A stretch of 64,000 bases of DNA, taken from the NCBI RefSeq assembly GCF_905397375.1, contig NZ_CAJPVG010000008.1, positions 62,001-126,000 on the forward strand, given 5' to 3'. The DNA is from Ralstonia mannitolilytica. GTDB taxonomy: Bacteria; Pseudomonadota; Gammaproteobacteria; Burkholderiales; Burkholderiaceae. Of the stretch, positions 42,950-51,856 are shown in pieces. Numbering within the stretch: the stretch's first letter is position 1; each line of letters begins with the position of its first letter. A program made the position numbers and the translations under genes. The notes beneath the pieces are model-generated. The model had not been told where the DNA came from. It made no database searches and saw nothing but the letters and a program-made list of their open reading frames with translations.

Positions 42950-42965
42950 TGTTTACAATCCGGCG

Positions 42966-44159
42966 ATGAGCAAAACCGTGAGTTTACCGCTTCCCAACGA
43001 GGCGGCGCAGGCGCAGTCCGCGCGCCTGTTCGCCCGGATCGCCGATGCCATCGCGGCCGCCGGCGGCTGGCTTCCGTTCGACCGCTACATGGAACTGGCG
43101 CTCTACGCGCCGGGCCTGGGCTACTACAGCGGCGGAGCCGCCAAGTTCGGGCGGCGCGTGGAAGACGGCGGCGACTTCATCACCGCGCCGGAACTGACGC
43201 CATTCTTCGGCCGCACCATGGCGCACCAGGTCGCGCAGGTGCTGCGCGTGCTGCCGGAGGGCCAGCGCCACGTGCTGGAATTTGGCGCCGGCACCGGCAA
43301 GCTGGCCGCCGACATCCTCACCGAACTCGATGCGTTGGGCGTGCGGCCCGACAGTTACGGCATCGTCGAATTGTCCGGCGAACTGCGACAGCGCCAGCAG
43401 CAACGCCTGGCCGCGCTGGGCGCGGAATTCAGCGCGCTCGCCCACTGGCATGACACGCTGCCCGCGCCGTTCACCGGCGTGATGGTCGGCAACGAAGTGC
43501 TCGACGCGATGCCCGTGTCGCTGTGGGCACGCCGCGGGGGCGTATGGCACCGGCGCGGCGTGGTCCTCGATGCGCAGCATGGCCTGCAGTGGGAAGACCG
43601 CCCCGCCGATCCGTCCGAGGTGCCGGCCAAACTCGCTGCGCTGCCCGGCGCGCACGACATCGTCACCGAATCGCACGAAGCCGCCGAGGGCTTCATCCGC
43701 AGCACCGGCGCGGCGCTTGCTCGCGGCCTGCTGCTGCTGATCGACTACGGATTCCCCGCTGCCGAGTACTACCACGCGCACCGCGCCGACGGCACGCTGA
43801 TGTGCCACTACCGCCAGCACGCGCACGATGATCCGTTCTGGCTGCCCGGCCTGCAGGACATCACCGCGCACGTCGATTTTTCGGGGATTGCCCAGGCGGG
43901 GCAGGAGGCGGGGCTGGAGCTGCTCGGCTACACGAGCCAGGCGCGCTTCCTGTTGAGCGCGGGCGTCGGCGAGCTGCTGATGACGCTCGACCCGTCCGAC
44001 CCGATGCAGTTCCTGCCGGCGGCCAACGCGGTGCAGAAGCTGCTCTCAGAGGCCGAGATGGGTGAGCTGTTCAAGGCGATTGCCCTGGGCAAGGGCATCG
44101 ATGCGGCGCTGCCCCTGGTCGGCTTCGGCAACGCCGACCGCTCTGACCGCCTAGGCTGA
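42966..44159 (+). CDS. SAM-dependent methyltransferase MidA/NDUFAF7-like (DUF185)
   Basis: 397 residues. LEFGAGTGKLAADILTEL near 105-118 is the SAM-binding motif. FDRYMELALYAPGLGYYSGG, GDFITAPELTPFFGRTMAHQV and GNEVLDAMPVSLW are hallmark segments of the family whose human member methylates an arginine of complex I. In bacteria it is a protein arginine methyltransferase candidate. The start lies 16 bp from the divergent FolM-like gene; TACAAT sits at 42954-42959, so its leader must be very short unless the promoter is elsewhere. The last 9 bp overlap ampG. Confidence 0.93.
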   Translation: MSKTVSLPLPNEAAQAQSARLFARIADAIAAAGGWLPFDRYMELALYAPGLGYYSGGAAKFGRRVEDGGDFITAPELTPFFGRTMAHQVAQVLRVLPEGQRHVLEFGAGTGKLAADILTELDALGVRPDSYGIVELSGELRQRQQQRLAALGAEFSALAHWHDTLPAPFTGVMVGNEVLDAMPVSLWARRGGVWHRRGVVLDAQHGLQWEDRPADPSEVPAKLAALPGAHDIVTESHEAAEGFIRSTGAALARGLLLLIDYGFPAAEYYHAHRADGTLMCHYRQHAHDDPFWLPGLQDITAHVDFSGIAQAGQEAGLELLGYTSQARFLLSAGVGELLMTLDPSDPMQFLPAANAVQKLLSEAEMGELFKAIALGKGIDAALPLVGFGNADRSDRLG

Positions 44160-45449
44160 CGCCGCCTTGCTGGATTGCGACGACTGGGCGGTCATGGCGC
44201 GCTCGGTCTGCTCGGCTTCATAGCGGCCGATCGTGCCGCGCATCCACCACAGCAGCGCCAGGCCCGGGAAGGCAAACGCCACCGTCATCAGATAGAACGC
44301 GGGCCAGCCGTAGGCCTCCACGAGGTAGCCGGAGGTCGGCCCCACATACACGCGACCGATCGAGGCCAGCGCCGACAGCAGCGCGTACTGCGTCGCCGAG
44401 AACGACCGGTTGCATAGCGCCATCAGCAGCGCCACGAAGGCCGCCGTGCCCATGCCGCCGCAGACGTTCTCGACGCCGATGGCCACCGCCATCGTCCAGA
44501 GGTGCTGCGGCGTGACGGCCAGCACCCAGTACCCGAGGTTCGACACCGCCTGCAGCACGCCGAAGAGCAGCAGCGCGCGCACCAGCCCCAGCCGGACCAT
44601 CAGCGTGCCGCCGTACAGCGCACCGACGATGGTCGCCGCCAGCCCCAGCGTCTTGTTGACGATGCCGACCTCGCCGGCGGAAAAGCCGACGCCGCGGATC
44701 AGGAACGTGGTCGACAGGCTGCCTGCAAACGCATCGCCGAGCTTGTACAGCACGATCAGCGCGAGCAGCGCCCAGGCCCCGCGGCGCGAGAAGAAATCCT
44801 TCAGCGGGCCGACGACCGCTTCCTGCAGGCTGCGCGGCGGCCGCGCCGACACGTCGGGCTCGGGCGACCACAGCGTCGTGACGATGCCCAGCGCCATCAG
44901 GCCGGCCATCAGCAGGTACATGTTGCTCCAGCCCATCACGCGATCGGCCAGCCACAGCGCAAGGCCGCCCGACACGAGCATCGCCAGCCGGTAGCCGAGC
45001 ACCTTCACGGCCGCGCCGACGCCGCGCTCGCTCGTGTGCAGCACATCGGTGCTGTACGCATCGAAGACGATGTCCTGCGACGCCGACAGAAACGCCACCA
45101 GCACCGCCAGCCCCGCCAGCGCCCACAGCGCGGCGTGCGGCGGCGTGAACGCCATGGCGGCAATCGATGCCACGAGCCCCGCCTGCGTGAGCACGAGCCA
45201 GCCGCGGCGCCGGCCCATGAGCGGCGGCGTGAAGCGGTCCATCAGCGGCGCCCACAGAAACTTGAAGATGTACGCCTGCCCCACGAGCGAGAACAGCCCG
45301 ATCGTGCGGATATCCAGCCCCTCCACCGTCATCCAGGCCTGCAACGTGCCGGAGGTCAGCGCCAGCGGCAGCCCGGAGGCAAAGCCCAGCAGCAGCATCG
45401 CCCCGATGCGGCGGTTGCGGAAAACGTCGAGGTAGTCGTGATAGGTCAT
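44151..45449 (-). CDS. ampG: Muropeptide MFS transporter AmpG
   Basis: 432 residues from the ATG at 45449. Twelve or more spans, starting FRNRRIGAMLLLGFASGLPLALTSGTLQAWMTVEGLDIRTIGLFSLVGQAYIFKFLWAPLMDR, the AmpG signature. DIVFDAYSTDVL is also conserved. It imports GlcNAc-anhydro-muropeptides for cell-wall recycling and beta-lactamase signalling. It overlaps the 3' end of midA by 9 bp in convergent orientation. Confidence 0.94.
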   Translation of the reverse strand: MTYHDYLDVFRNRRIGAMLLLGFASGLPLALTSGTLQAWMTVEGLDIRTIGLFSLVGQAYIFKFLWAPLMDRFTPPLMGRRRGWLVLTQAGLVASIAAMAFTPPHAALWALAGLAVLVAFLSASQDIVFDAYSTDVLHTSERGVGAAVKVLGYRLAMLVSGGLALWLADRVMGWSNMYLLMAGLMALGIVTTLWSPEPDVSARPPRSLQEAVVGPLKDFFSRRGAWALLALIVLYKLGDAFAGSLSTTFLIRGVGFSAGEVGIVNKTLGLAATIVGALYGGTLMVRLGLVRALLLFGVLQAVSNLGYWVLAVTPQHLWTMAVAIGVENVCGGMGTAAFVALLMALCNRSFSATQYALLSALASIGRVYVGPTSGYLVEAYGWPAFYLMTVAFAFPGLALLWWMRGTIGRYEAEQTERAMTAQSSQSSKAASA

Positions 45450-45530
45450 GCGGCGGGCTGAATGCGGTCGGCGGTCGGCGGGCGGGGTGCGGGTTGCCAC
45501 GTAGCGTGGCGCGGCGCGTTGGCCGATATT

Positions 45531-46505
45531 ATGTCGCAGTCGATTCGGCCTCCTGCCTTTATGTCGCGCTGCTCTCGTTCCGTGTTGCTGCTGGCCGGCC
45601 TGGTGCTTGCCACCTGGGCCACCGCCATGGACGGCCCGCTGCCGGTGCCGGCCGACGGCGTGAGGCTCGAAGCGCCGACCACCACCTCGCCCAACATCCG
45701 CCTCGTCATCCCGGCCGAAGAAATCGACCGGCGCGCCCAGGCCGAATACAGGCAGATCGTCGAGAACGCCGCGAAGGAAGGCGCGCTCGCGCCAGACACC
45801 GTGCCGGACCTCATCCGCATCCGCGCCATCGTCAAGCGGCTGATTCCGCAGGCGCCGCGCTGGAACCCCGACGCCGCGCACTGGCAGTGGCAGATCAACC
45901 TGATCGGCGCCAACCAGGTCAACGCGTTCTGCATGCCCGGGGGCAAGATCGCCGTGTTCTCCGGGCTGGTCGAGCAGTTCAGGCTGACGGACGACGAACT
46001 CGCCATGGCGCTCGGTCACGAGATCGCCCATGCGCTGCGCGAGCACGCCCGCGCGCGCGCCGGCCAGCGCGAGATCACCAACCTGGGCGCCAACGTCATC
46101 TCGCAGCTCTTCGGCTTCGGCAACCGGGGTGATACGGACCTGGGCGAAGGCGCCAAGATGCACCTGCTGGCGTTCTCGCGCGCGGAGGAAACCGAGGCGG
46201 ATCTCGTCGGCATGGACATCGCCTCGCGCGCCGGCTACGACCCGCGCGCGGCGCTCACGCTGTGGCAGAAGATGGGCTCCATCGGCGGGGCGGAGCAGAA
46301 GCAGTTCCTGTCGACGCATCCGTCCGGACGCACGCGCATGGCGGTGCTGTCGCGTCATCTGCCCGAAACGCTGCCGCTGTTTGCCGAGGCCCTGCATATG
46401 CCGATGGGGAGGCTGCCGGAATATCGGTCGAATATGCAGTATCTGGGGGCGGCACCTGTTGATAATGGGGATGAGGCGCCGATGCGGCCAATGGTGCGGC
46501 GATAG
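45531..46505 (+). CDS. M48 family metallopeptidase, exported
   Basis: 324 residues from the ATG at 45531; an ATG at 45561 gives a neater signal peptide (SVLLLAGLVLATWATA). Zinc motif HEIAH at 163-167 (ALGHEIAHALREH), with the third ligand Glu in EETEADLVGMDIASRAGYDP. WQINLIGANQVNAFCMPGGKIAVFSGLV is the classic M48/LoiP-YcaL segment. Likely a periplasmic or outer-membrane-associated protease that clears misfolded envelope proteins. Divergent from ampG. Confidence 0.93.
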   Translation: MSQSIRPPAFMSRCSRSVLLLAGLVLATWATAMDGPLPVPADGVRLEAPTTTSPNIRLVIPAEEIDRRAQAEYRQIVENAAKEGALAPDTVPDLIRIRAIVKRLIPQAPRWNPDAAHWQWQINLIGANQVNAFCMPGGKIAVFSGLVEQFRLTDDELAMALGHEIAHALREHARARAGQREITNLGANVISQLFGFGNRGDTDLGEGAKMHLLAFSRAEETEADLVGMDIASRAGYDPRAALTLWQKMGSIGGAEQKQFLSTHPSGRTRMAVLSRHLPETLPLFAEALHMPMGRLPEYRSNMQYLGAAPVDNGDEAPMRPMVRR

Positions 46506-46719
46506 ATGACCAAATGATCATAATCAGCCGATGAAAAGACGAATGCCTACGCATTCCGTATTCCGCTGCAAAAGCGGGGGCCCGCGAACGCCCATCCTTT
46601 CGAGGGGAAACCGGTTTTCGTAAGGAAATCCTAAGGAGACAATTTGGCCCTGCTTGTACCCTGCGCGCGCAGCATTTCTGCTGCCAATACATCCTCACAA
46701 AATCAGGGATACGGAAATA

Positions 46720-47739
46720 ATGAACGCATGGGGCAAGGGGTTTACGAGTATCGCGTTGGCTTGCGTATTGAGCGCCTGCGGCGGCGGAGACGGTGGCAAT
46801 GGCGGTGTAGCCGATCCGAACAGCTTTACGCTTAGCGCCACGGTTGGCGGCACCAAGGTGCAATCGTTTAACCTCGGCAGCGGCCAGACGACCGAACTGA
46901 CGGTCAAGTCGGGGCAAGACCTGCGTCTGGACAGCAGCAGCGACGTCAACTGGAAGTCCGGCGACGCAACGCCCAATACCGAAGTCGCGGTCAAGGGCGC
47001 CAGCACGCAGAGCTGGACGGCCGGCCTGAAGAGCCCGCCGGGCGGCACGTTCACGCTGATCGTGACGTCGGCCAAGGACGCGAGCAAGACGGCCAAGGTG
47101 ACGGTCACGGTGACGCCGCATGAGTACACGGCAGGCACGGCGCAAGTGGGTCGCGTCATCACGTGGAAGGAAACGAGCAACTACGTGGACGGCTCGACCG
47201 CGCAGAAGACGCGCGTGAACACCACGGCAGCCGTCGACGCCAACACGGGCATCACGACCGTGACGTCCACCCTGAACAACGTGACGGATGACACGTTCAC
47301 GCAAGACGCCGACGGCAACCGCCTCAAGCGCACGTTCCCGAACGGCGCCTCGTGCACGTACAACCCCAAGCGCAATCTGCTGAACTTCCCGTTGTCGGTG
47401 GGCAAGACGTGGACGTCGGGTTGGCTGTACACCTGTACGGCCGGCTATACGGAAACGGTCAGCATGACCTCGACCGTGGAAGCGTATGAACCGGTCACCA
47501 CCGATGCCGGCACGTTCAACACGCTGCGCATTCACCATATCGAAACCATTACGAAATCCAACGACGGTCAGCTTCAGAATGGCCCCGCCGGCAACGCAGC
47601 CTACGCCATCGACATGCGCTGCTGGTGGGACGTCGCCGGCCAGCGCACCGTGAAGTGCGACAACGCCAACACGTACCAGGGCCCGGCCCCGGCGAATTAC
47701 GTGAAGACCTTCTCGCAGTCGATGACGTCAGTCCAGTAA
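46720..47739 (+). CDS. Lipoprotein of unknown function
   Basis: 339 residues from the ATG at 46720. The signal peptide ends in LSACGGGDGG, a lipobox followed by a Gly-rich linker. The mature part is rich in Thr, Ser, Val and Gly with beta-strand character, and an Ig-like stretch near residues 35-130 (FTLSATVGGTKVQSFNLGSGQTTELTV; GTFTLIVTSAKDASKTAKVTVTV). Charged Asn/Asp-rich loops follow. Likely surface or periplasmic; no function assigned. The 214-bp gap upstream carries a 10-bp palindrome AAACCGGTTT at 46608-46617. Confidence 0.85.
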   Translation: MNAWGKGFTSIALACVLSACGGGDGGNGGVADPNSFTLSATVGGTKVQSFNLGSGQTTELTVKSGQDLRLDSSSDVNWKSGDATPNTEVAVKGASTQSWTAGLKSPPGGTFTLIVTSAKDASKTAKVTVTVTPHEYTAGTAQVGRVITWKETSNYVDGSTAQKTRVNTTAAVDANTGITTVTSTLNNVTDDTFTQDADGNRLKRTFPNGASCTYNPKRNLLNFPLSVGKTWTSGWLYTCTAGYTETVSMTSTVEAYEPVTTDAGTFNTLRIHHIETITKSNDGQLQNGPAGNAAYAIDMRCWWDVAGQRTVKCDNANTYQGPAPANYVKTFSQSMTSVQ

Positions 47740-47754
47740 GCACCGCACGCAGCT

Positions 47755-48672
47755 TCACCGCTCTACCAGCCCCGCAGCCTTTACTGGCCTCGCGGGGCTT
47801 GTTGTTTGTACGGCCGCCTTCGTCCGCCGCGACAACGCCATCCCCGCCACCGTCGCGCCCAGGATCAGCACCGCGCCGCCCGTCTGCATCGGGCTGAACC
47901 ATTCGCCCAGGACGAGCGCGCCGAGCACCGTCGCCGTCAGCGGGCTGAGCAGCGACAGGAACGTCACGTCTGCGCCGAGCACGCCGATACCGCGCACCCA
48001 CAGCCAGTAGCCCAACGCCGTGCCGATGACGATGAGGTACGCAAAGCCCACCGCGTTACGCGCCGTGAGCGCGGGCGGCAGGCCTTCCACGAACAACGCC
48101 ACCGGCAGCAGCACCAGCCCGCCCAATGCGAGCTGCCATGCCGCCACCGCCAGCGGCGTGCCGATGCGGCCCCAGCGCTCGATGAGCACCGTGCCCATCG
48201 CCATCGACAGCGCGGCGGCCAACGAAGCCCCTACGCCCACCGCATCCAGCCGTGCCGCAGGCCCGAGAATCAGCAGCCCCACGCCGACTGAGCCAGCCAG
48301 CGCCGCAGCCAGTTGCGCCGGGCGCGGCTTGCGTGCGAGCAGCGGCCAGGCCAGCAGCGCCACCACAAGCGGTTGCGCCGACATGATCGTCGCGGCCACG
48401 CCGCCCGGCAGACGCTGCGCCGCCACGAACAAGAGCGCAAAGAACAGCCCGATGTTGGCCAGCCCCAGCACCAGCAACCGCAGCAGCTTGTCGCGCGGCG
48501 GCAGGCCCGCGCCGAGCAGCATCAGCAGCACGCCAGCGGGCAGCGCACGCAGCGCGCCCACCAGAAGCGGGTGTCCGAGCGGGAGCGTCTGGGTGAAGAC
48601 GAGATACGTCGTTCCCCACAGCACGGGCGCCAGGGCGGTGATGAGCATCACGGTGAGGCGTTTGAATGGCAC
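47755..48672 (-). CDS. EamA/DMT family transporter under MarR control
   Basis: 305 residues from the GTG at 48672, which has ggag eight bases upstream; the ATG at 48648 is an alternative. Ten hydrophobic spans with ALAPVLWGTTYLVFTQTLPLGHPLLVGALRALPAGVLLMLL and MGTVLIERWGRIGTPLAVAAWQLALGG, typical of EamA exporters (YdcZ/RhaT-like). An operator almost identical to that of the marR-nitroreductase promoter lies just upstream, so it is probably co-regulated. Confidence 0.9.
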   Translation of the reverse strand: MPFKRLTVMLITALAPVLWGTTYLVFTQTLPLGHPLLVGALRALPAGVLLMLLGAGLPPRDKLLRLLVLGLANIGLFFALLFVAAQRLPGGVAATIMSAQPLVVALLAWPLLARKPRPAQLAAALAGSVGVGLLILGPAARLDAVGVGASLAAALSMAMGTVLIERWGRIGTPLAVAAWQLALGGLVLLPVALFVEGLPPALTARNAVGFAYLIVIGTALGYWLWVRGIGVLGADVTFLSLLSPLTATVLGALVLGEWFSPMQTGGAVLILGATVAGMALSRRTKAAVQTTSPARPVKAAGLVER

Positions 48673-48686
48673 GATGAAGCTCCACG

Positions 48687-48709
48687 TAACGTTATTTGAT
48701 ATCGAAATA
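48687..48709. promoter_or_regulatory. Predicted MarR operator upstream of the EamA gene
   Basis: TAACGTTATTTGATATCGAA aligns with the site at 49391 with only three changes over the shared 20 bases. The GATATC-centred dyad TTTGATATC/GAAA is slightly offset. It sits between the nitroreductase stop and the EamA start, giving the transporter its own regulated promoter. Confidence 0.6.
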
Positions 48710-48725
48710 AAAGGCGCTACAAAAT

Positions 48726-49313
48726 TCAGTCCGGAAACCGTCCGCTGAATGCCAGTTCGCTGAGCGGTCGCCGCGGCGTCGGCCGCTCCTGCGGCTGAAG
48801 TGCGGCCGGCAACGACGCGACCTCGCCGCGGCGGCCGATGGCGACGGCGATTTCGATGCGGAAGCGCTCCGGCACGCGCAGCGCGGCACGGGCCCGGTCG
48901 AAGTCGGCGCCCGCCATGCCGCGCGCGTGATAGCCGAGGCTGGCCGCCTGCAGCGCCAGTTGTGCCCACGCGGCGCCGGCATCGAAGCTGTGGCTGCGCG
49001 AGGGCACCGCCTGCGCCGGGTCATCGCGGTGGATGAGCGTGTCGGACAGCACAAAGACCAGCGCCGCCGCATGCCGCGCCCAGTCTTCATTCAACGGCAC
49101 GAGCAGGCTCAGGAACGTTGCCCAGTCCGGATCGCCGCGCCGCGCGTAGAGAAACCGCCACGGCTGATAGTTGTAGGCCGATGGCGCCCAGCGCGCCGCC
49201 TCGAGCATGCGCAGCAGATCGGCCTCCGGCATGGGCTGCGCGTCGTAGGCGCGGGGTGACCAGCGCGCCAGAAACAGCGGATCGATCGGATGATCGGCAA
49301 GTCGTTCGGTCAT
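48726..49313 (-). CDS. Nitroreductase family protein
   Basis: 195 residues from the ATG at 49313. ARWSPRAYDAQPMPEADLLRMLEAARWAPSAYNYQPWRFLYARR is the FMN-binding start of nitroreductases, and the C-terminal part has AAWAQLALQAASLGYHARGMAGADFDRAR. It probably reduces nitroaromatics or quinones with NAD(P)H. It is divergent from marR and followed by the EamA exporter, so detoxification plus efflux is a sensible unit. Confidence 0.92.
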   Translation of the reverse strand: MTERLADHPIDPLFLARWSPRAYDAQPMPEADLLRMLEAARWAPSAYNYQPWRFLYARRGDPDWATFLSLLVPLNEDWARHAAALVFVLSDTLIHRDDPAQAVPSRSHSFDAGAAWAQLALQAASLGYHARGMAGADFDRARAALRVPERFRIEIAVAIGRRGEVASLPAALQPQERPTPRRPLSELAFSGRFPD

Positions 49314-49390
49314 GAGGGTCTCGCAATAGGGGCGGGGGATGACGATTGCATCGCACCGGCAAAGCCGATACGATTGCAAGCATCTCGACA

Positions 49391-49414
49391 TAACGTAATT
49401 TGATGTCAAAATAC
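49391..49414. promoter_or_regulatory. Predicted MarR operator between nitroreductase and marR
   Basis: TAACGTAATTTGATGTCAAA, containing the perfect dyad TTTGA-TG-TCAAA (49399-49410). On the minus strand it overlaps a TTGACA-like -35 element for the nitroreductase gene. Two near-copies in the same locus make a specific operator likely. Confidence 0.65.
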
Positions 49415-49430
49415 TACGATGAGGTCTTCA

Positions 49431-49943
49431 ATGGGTCAAGGTGATCCCACATCCCCACAAGGGGGACCGATGGAGGGCATCCTCGCGCAATGGCGGCGCG
49501 AGCGCCCCGACATCGATGCGAGCCCGATGGCCGTTTGCGGCGAAGTCTGGCGCGCCGGTGAGCGGCTGCGCCAGGGCGTGGTCGCGAACGTGGCCGGCGC
49601 CGACCTGGACCTGGCCGGCTTTGACGTGCTGCTCACCCTGCGCCGCAACGGCCGCGACCGGGCGCTGTCGCCCTCGGCGTTGGCCAAGGACATGATGCTG
49701 TCCACCTCCGCCATGACGAACCGGCTCGACCGGCTGGAAAAGCGCGGCCTCATTGCCCGCAAGACCGACCCGGAAGATCGGCGCGGGCTGCAGATCGTGC
49801 TGACTGACGAGGGCTTCGCGCTCGTCGATGGCCTGGTCGCCTCGCACGTGGCAACGGAAGAGCGGATGCTGGCCGCGCTCACCCCGGCCGAGCGCGCGAT
49901 GTTGCGCGAGTTGCTGGCCAAGATCGGCGGCCCGGCCGGCTGA
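49431..49943 (+). CDS. MarR family regulator
   Basis: 170 residues from the ATG at 49431; an ATG at 49470 with a gggg-rich upstream site is an alternative. The winged helix is LSPSALAKDMMLSTSAMTNRLDRLEKRGLIARKTDPEDRRGLQIVLTDEG. It probably represses itself, the divergent nitroreductase gene and the exporter in response to an aromatic or oxidising ligand. Confidence 0.93.
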   Translation: MGQGDPTSPQGGPMEGILAQWRRERPDIDASPMAVCGEVWRAGERLRQGVVANVAGADLDLAGFDVLLTLRRNGRDRALSPSALAKDMMLSTSAMTNRLDRLEKRGLIARKTDPEDRRGLQIVLTDEGFALVDGLVASHVATEERMLAALTPAERAMLRELLAKIGGPAG

Positions 49944-50057
49944 TCGGCACGGCAAGCGCGCCGCCCCCCCCCTTAAGAAGACGGGTCGCACGCCCGCCCA
50001 TTCCTCTTTACGATGACGCTCCATGCACGCGCGTGGCGTGCCGATGCGGAGGAACTT

Positions 50058-50813
50058 GTGAGCCTGGCTGTCCTGTGTGTGCTGGTGATCGTGGCAGCGG
50101 TGTGTGCGGCGCGTGGGCGCCGCCGGGCTGCGCGTGGCTTGGCGGCGGTATCGGCGGTGCTGGTCGTGGCGGTCGGCTGCGGCGCGGTGCCTGCGTGGCT
50201 GCTGGACTCGCTCGACAAGCCGTTCGAGAACGAAGCGCGCATTCAATGGGGCGCCCGCAACGCCATCGTGCTGCTCGGCGCGGGCACGTTCCGCGTGGGC
50301 GGGCGGGTCGAGCCGAGCCTGTTCTCGTACCCGCGCGTGGTGGAAGCGGCGCAGTTGTACCAGGCCTGCCGCAAGTCAAACGGCGACTGCAAGATCCTCG
50401 TCAGCGGCGGAGATGCGCGCCACCACGGCGAACCCGAGGCCACCGTCTACGGCCGGGAGCTGGTCGCGCTCGGCGTTGACCGCGCCGACGTGCTCGTGGA
50501 GCCGAAGAGCATGAACACGTGGCAGAACGCGCAGTTCTCGCGCGCCGTTCTTGGCGAATACGCGCCGGACCGCACGGTGCTCGTGTCGTCTGCCATCCAT
50601 CTGCGGCGCAGCCTGCTGTATTTCGCGCACTTCGGCATGACGCCCATCCCGGTGCGCGCCGATGACCTGCAGGCCACCGCGTCGCCCCTGCCGCTCGCGT
50701 ACAACTTCACGCTGACGGACTACGCGCTGCACGAGTGGATCGGCATTGCGCGGTATCACGTCTACAACGCCCTCGGCTGGAACCCGGCGCGCATCCACCC
50801 CGGCGACGCCTGA
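50058..50813 (+). CDS. DUF218/YdcF-like membrane-anchored protein
   Basis: 251 residues from a GTG at 50058 with GGAGG five bases upstream; the frame also contains an earlier ATG at 50013. Two N-terminal spans (LAVLCVLVIVAAVCAA and GLAAVSAVLVVAVGCGAV) precede the DUF218 domain: AIVLLGAGTF, KILVSGGDARHHGEPEATVYGRELVALGV, LVEPKSMNTWQNAQFS, VLVSSAIHLRRSLLYF. Members such as ElyC/SanA act on envelope polysaccharide or lipid carriers. Precise role unknown. Confidence 0.9.
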   Translation: MSLAVLCVLVIVAAVCAARGRRRAARGLAAVSAVLVVAVGCGAVPAWLLDSLDKPFENEARIQWGARNAIVLLGAGTFRVGGRVEPSLFSYPRVVEAAQLYQACRKSNGDCKILVSGGDARHHGEPEATVYGRELVALGVDRADVLVEPKSMNTWQNAQFSRAVLGEYAPDRTVLVSSAIHLRRSLLYFAHFGMTPIPVRADDLQATASPLPLAYNFTLTDYALHEWIGIARYHVYNALGWNPARIHPGDA

Positions 50814-50889
50814 GCCGCCGATCGCACCTTGCCGCCACGGCGCCCGGCCGCTATAAGAGAATGCTCGCCGCTCTTCCCCCGACATCAGC

Positions 50890-51837
50890 ATGCGCGATAT
50901 CAGAACGCTCGACCTGAACCTGCTCAAGGCCCTCGATGCCTTGCTGGATGAGCGAAACGTCACGCGCGCGGCGGCGCGGCTGGCGATCACGCAGCCGGCC
51001 ATGAGCGGCATGCTGACGCGCCTGCGCGAGAGCTTTGGCGACCCGCTGTTCGTGCGCACGCAGCGCGGCGTCGTCCCCACCCAGCGCGCGCTGGAACTGA
51101 CCGGGCGCGTCAAGCAAGTCCTCAGCGAAATCGATGCGCTGCTTCAGCCGTCCGCGTTCGATCCGCAGACCGCGGAGCTCACCGTCTCCATCGCCGCCAC
51201 CGACTACGGGCTGCGCGCGGTGGTCGTCCCCTTCCTGCGCGCGCTCAGCCAGCACGCGCCGCGCATCCGCGTGGCGGCGCGGCCGGCCGAGTACGCACTG
51301 ACGAAGGCCCAGCTCGAGCGCGGCGAAGTCGACCTCGCCCTGCTCACGCCCGAGCGCACGCCGCCAGACCTGTACGCGCGCCACCTGTTCGATGAGCGCT
51401 ACGTCTGCGCGCTGCGTCGCGACCATCCCGACGCGCACGGCAGCACGCTGCCTCTCGACCGCTTCTGCGCACTCGACCACGCGCTCGTCTCCTACGCCGG
51501 CGGCGATTTCACGGGCGCCACCGACGACGCACTGGCCAGGCTTGGGCGTGCGCGCCACGTGTCGCTCTCGGTGGCGAGCTTCCTGATCCTGCCCGAAGTC
51601 CTGCGCGCGACCGACCTGGTGGCCGTGGTGCCCCGCCGGCTGGTGACGGAGGCAGACGGGCTGGCGCTGCTCGATCCGCCGATCGAGATCCCGGGTTTCA
51701 CCAAGGTCATCGCCTGGCATGCGCGCACGCACCTGCACCCGGGCCATCGGTGGCTGCGCACGCTGCTGTTCGAGACCTGCGGCACATCCGATGCCGCGCC
51801 CTCGCGGCCCGATGTGTGCGTCCGCGAGCGCGCCTGA
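50890..51837 (+). CDS. LysR family regulator
   Basis: 315 residues. IRTLDLNLLKALDALLDERNVTRAAARLAITQPAMSGMLTRLRESFGDPLFVRTQRGVVPTQRA is a clear LysR HTH of the NodD/NahR-like branch. The effector domain follows from residue 95. It converges on a dehydrogenase gene and has no divergent partner, so its targets are unknown. Confidence 0.93.
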   Translation: MRDIRTLDLNLLKALDALLDERNVTRAAARLAITQPAMSGMLTRLRESFGDPLFVRTQRGVVPTQRALELTGRVKQVLSEIDALLQPSAFDPQTAELTVSIAATDYGLRAVVVPFLRALSQHAPRIRVAARPAEYALTKAQLERGEVDLALLTPERTPPDLYARHLFDERYVCALRRDHPDAHGSTLPLDRFCALDHALVSYAGGDFTGATDDALARLGRARHVSLSVASFLILPEVLRATDLVAVVPRRLVTEADGLALLDPPIEIPGFTKVIAWHARTHLHPGHRWLRTLLFETCGTSDAAPSRPDVCVRERA

Positions 51838-51856
51838 AGCGCGCACAACACGTCAA

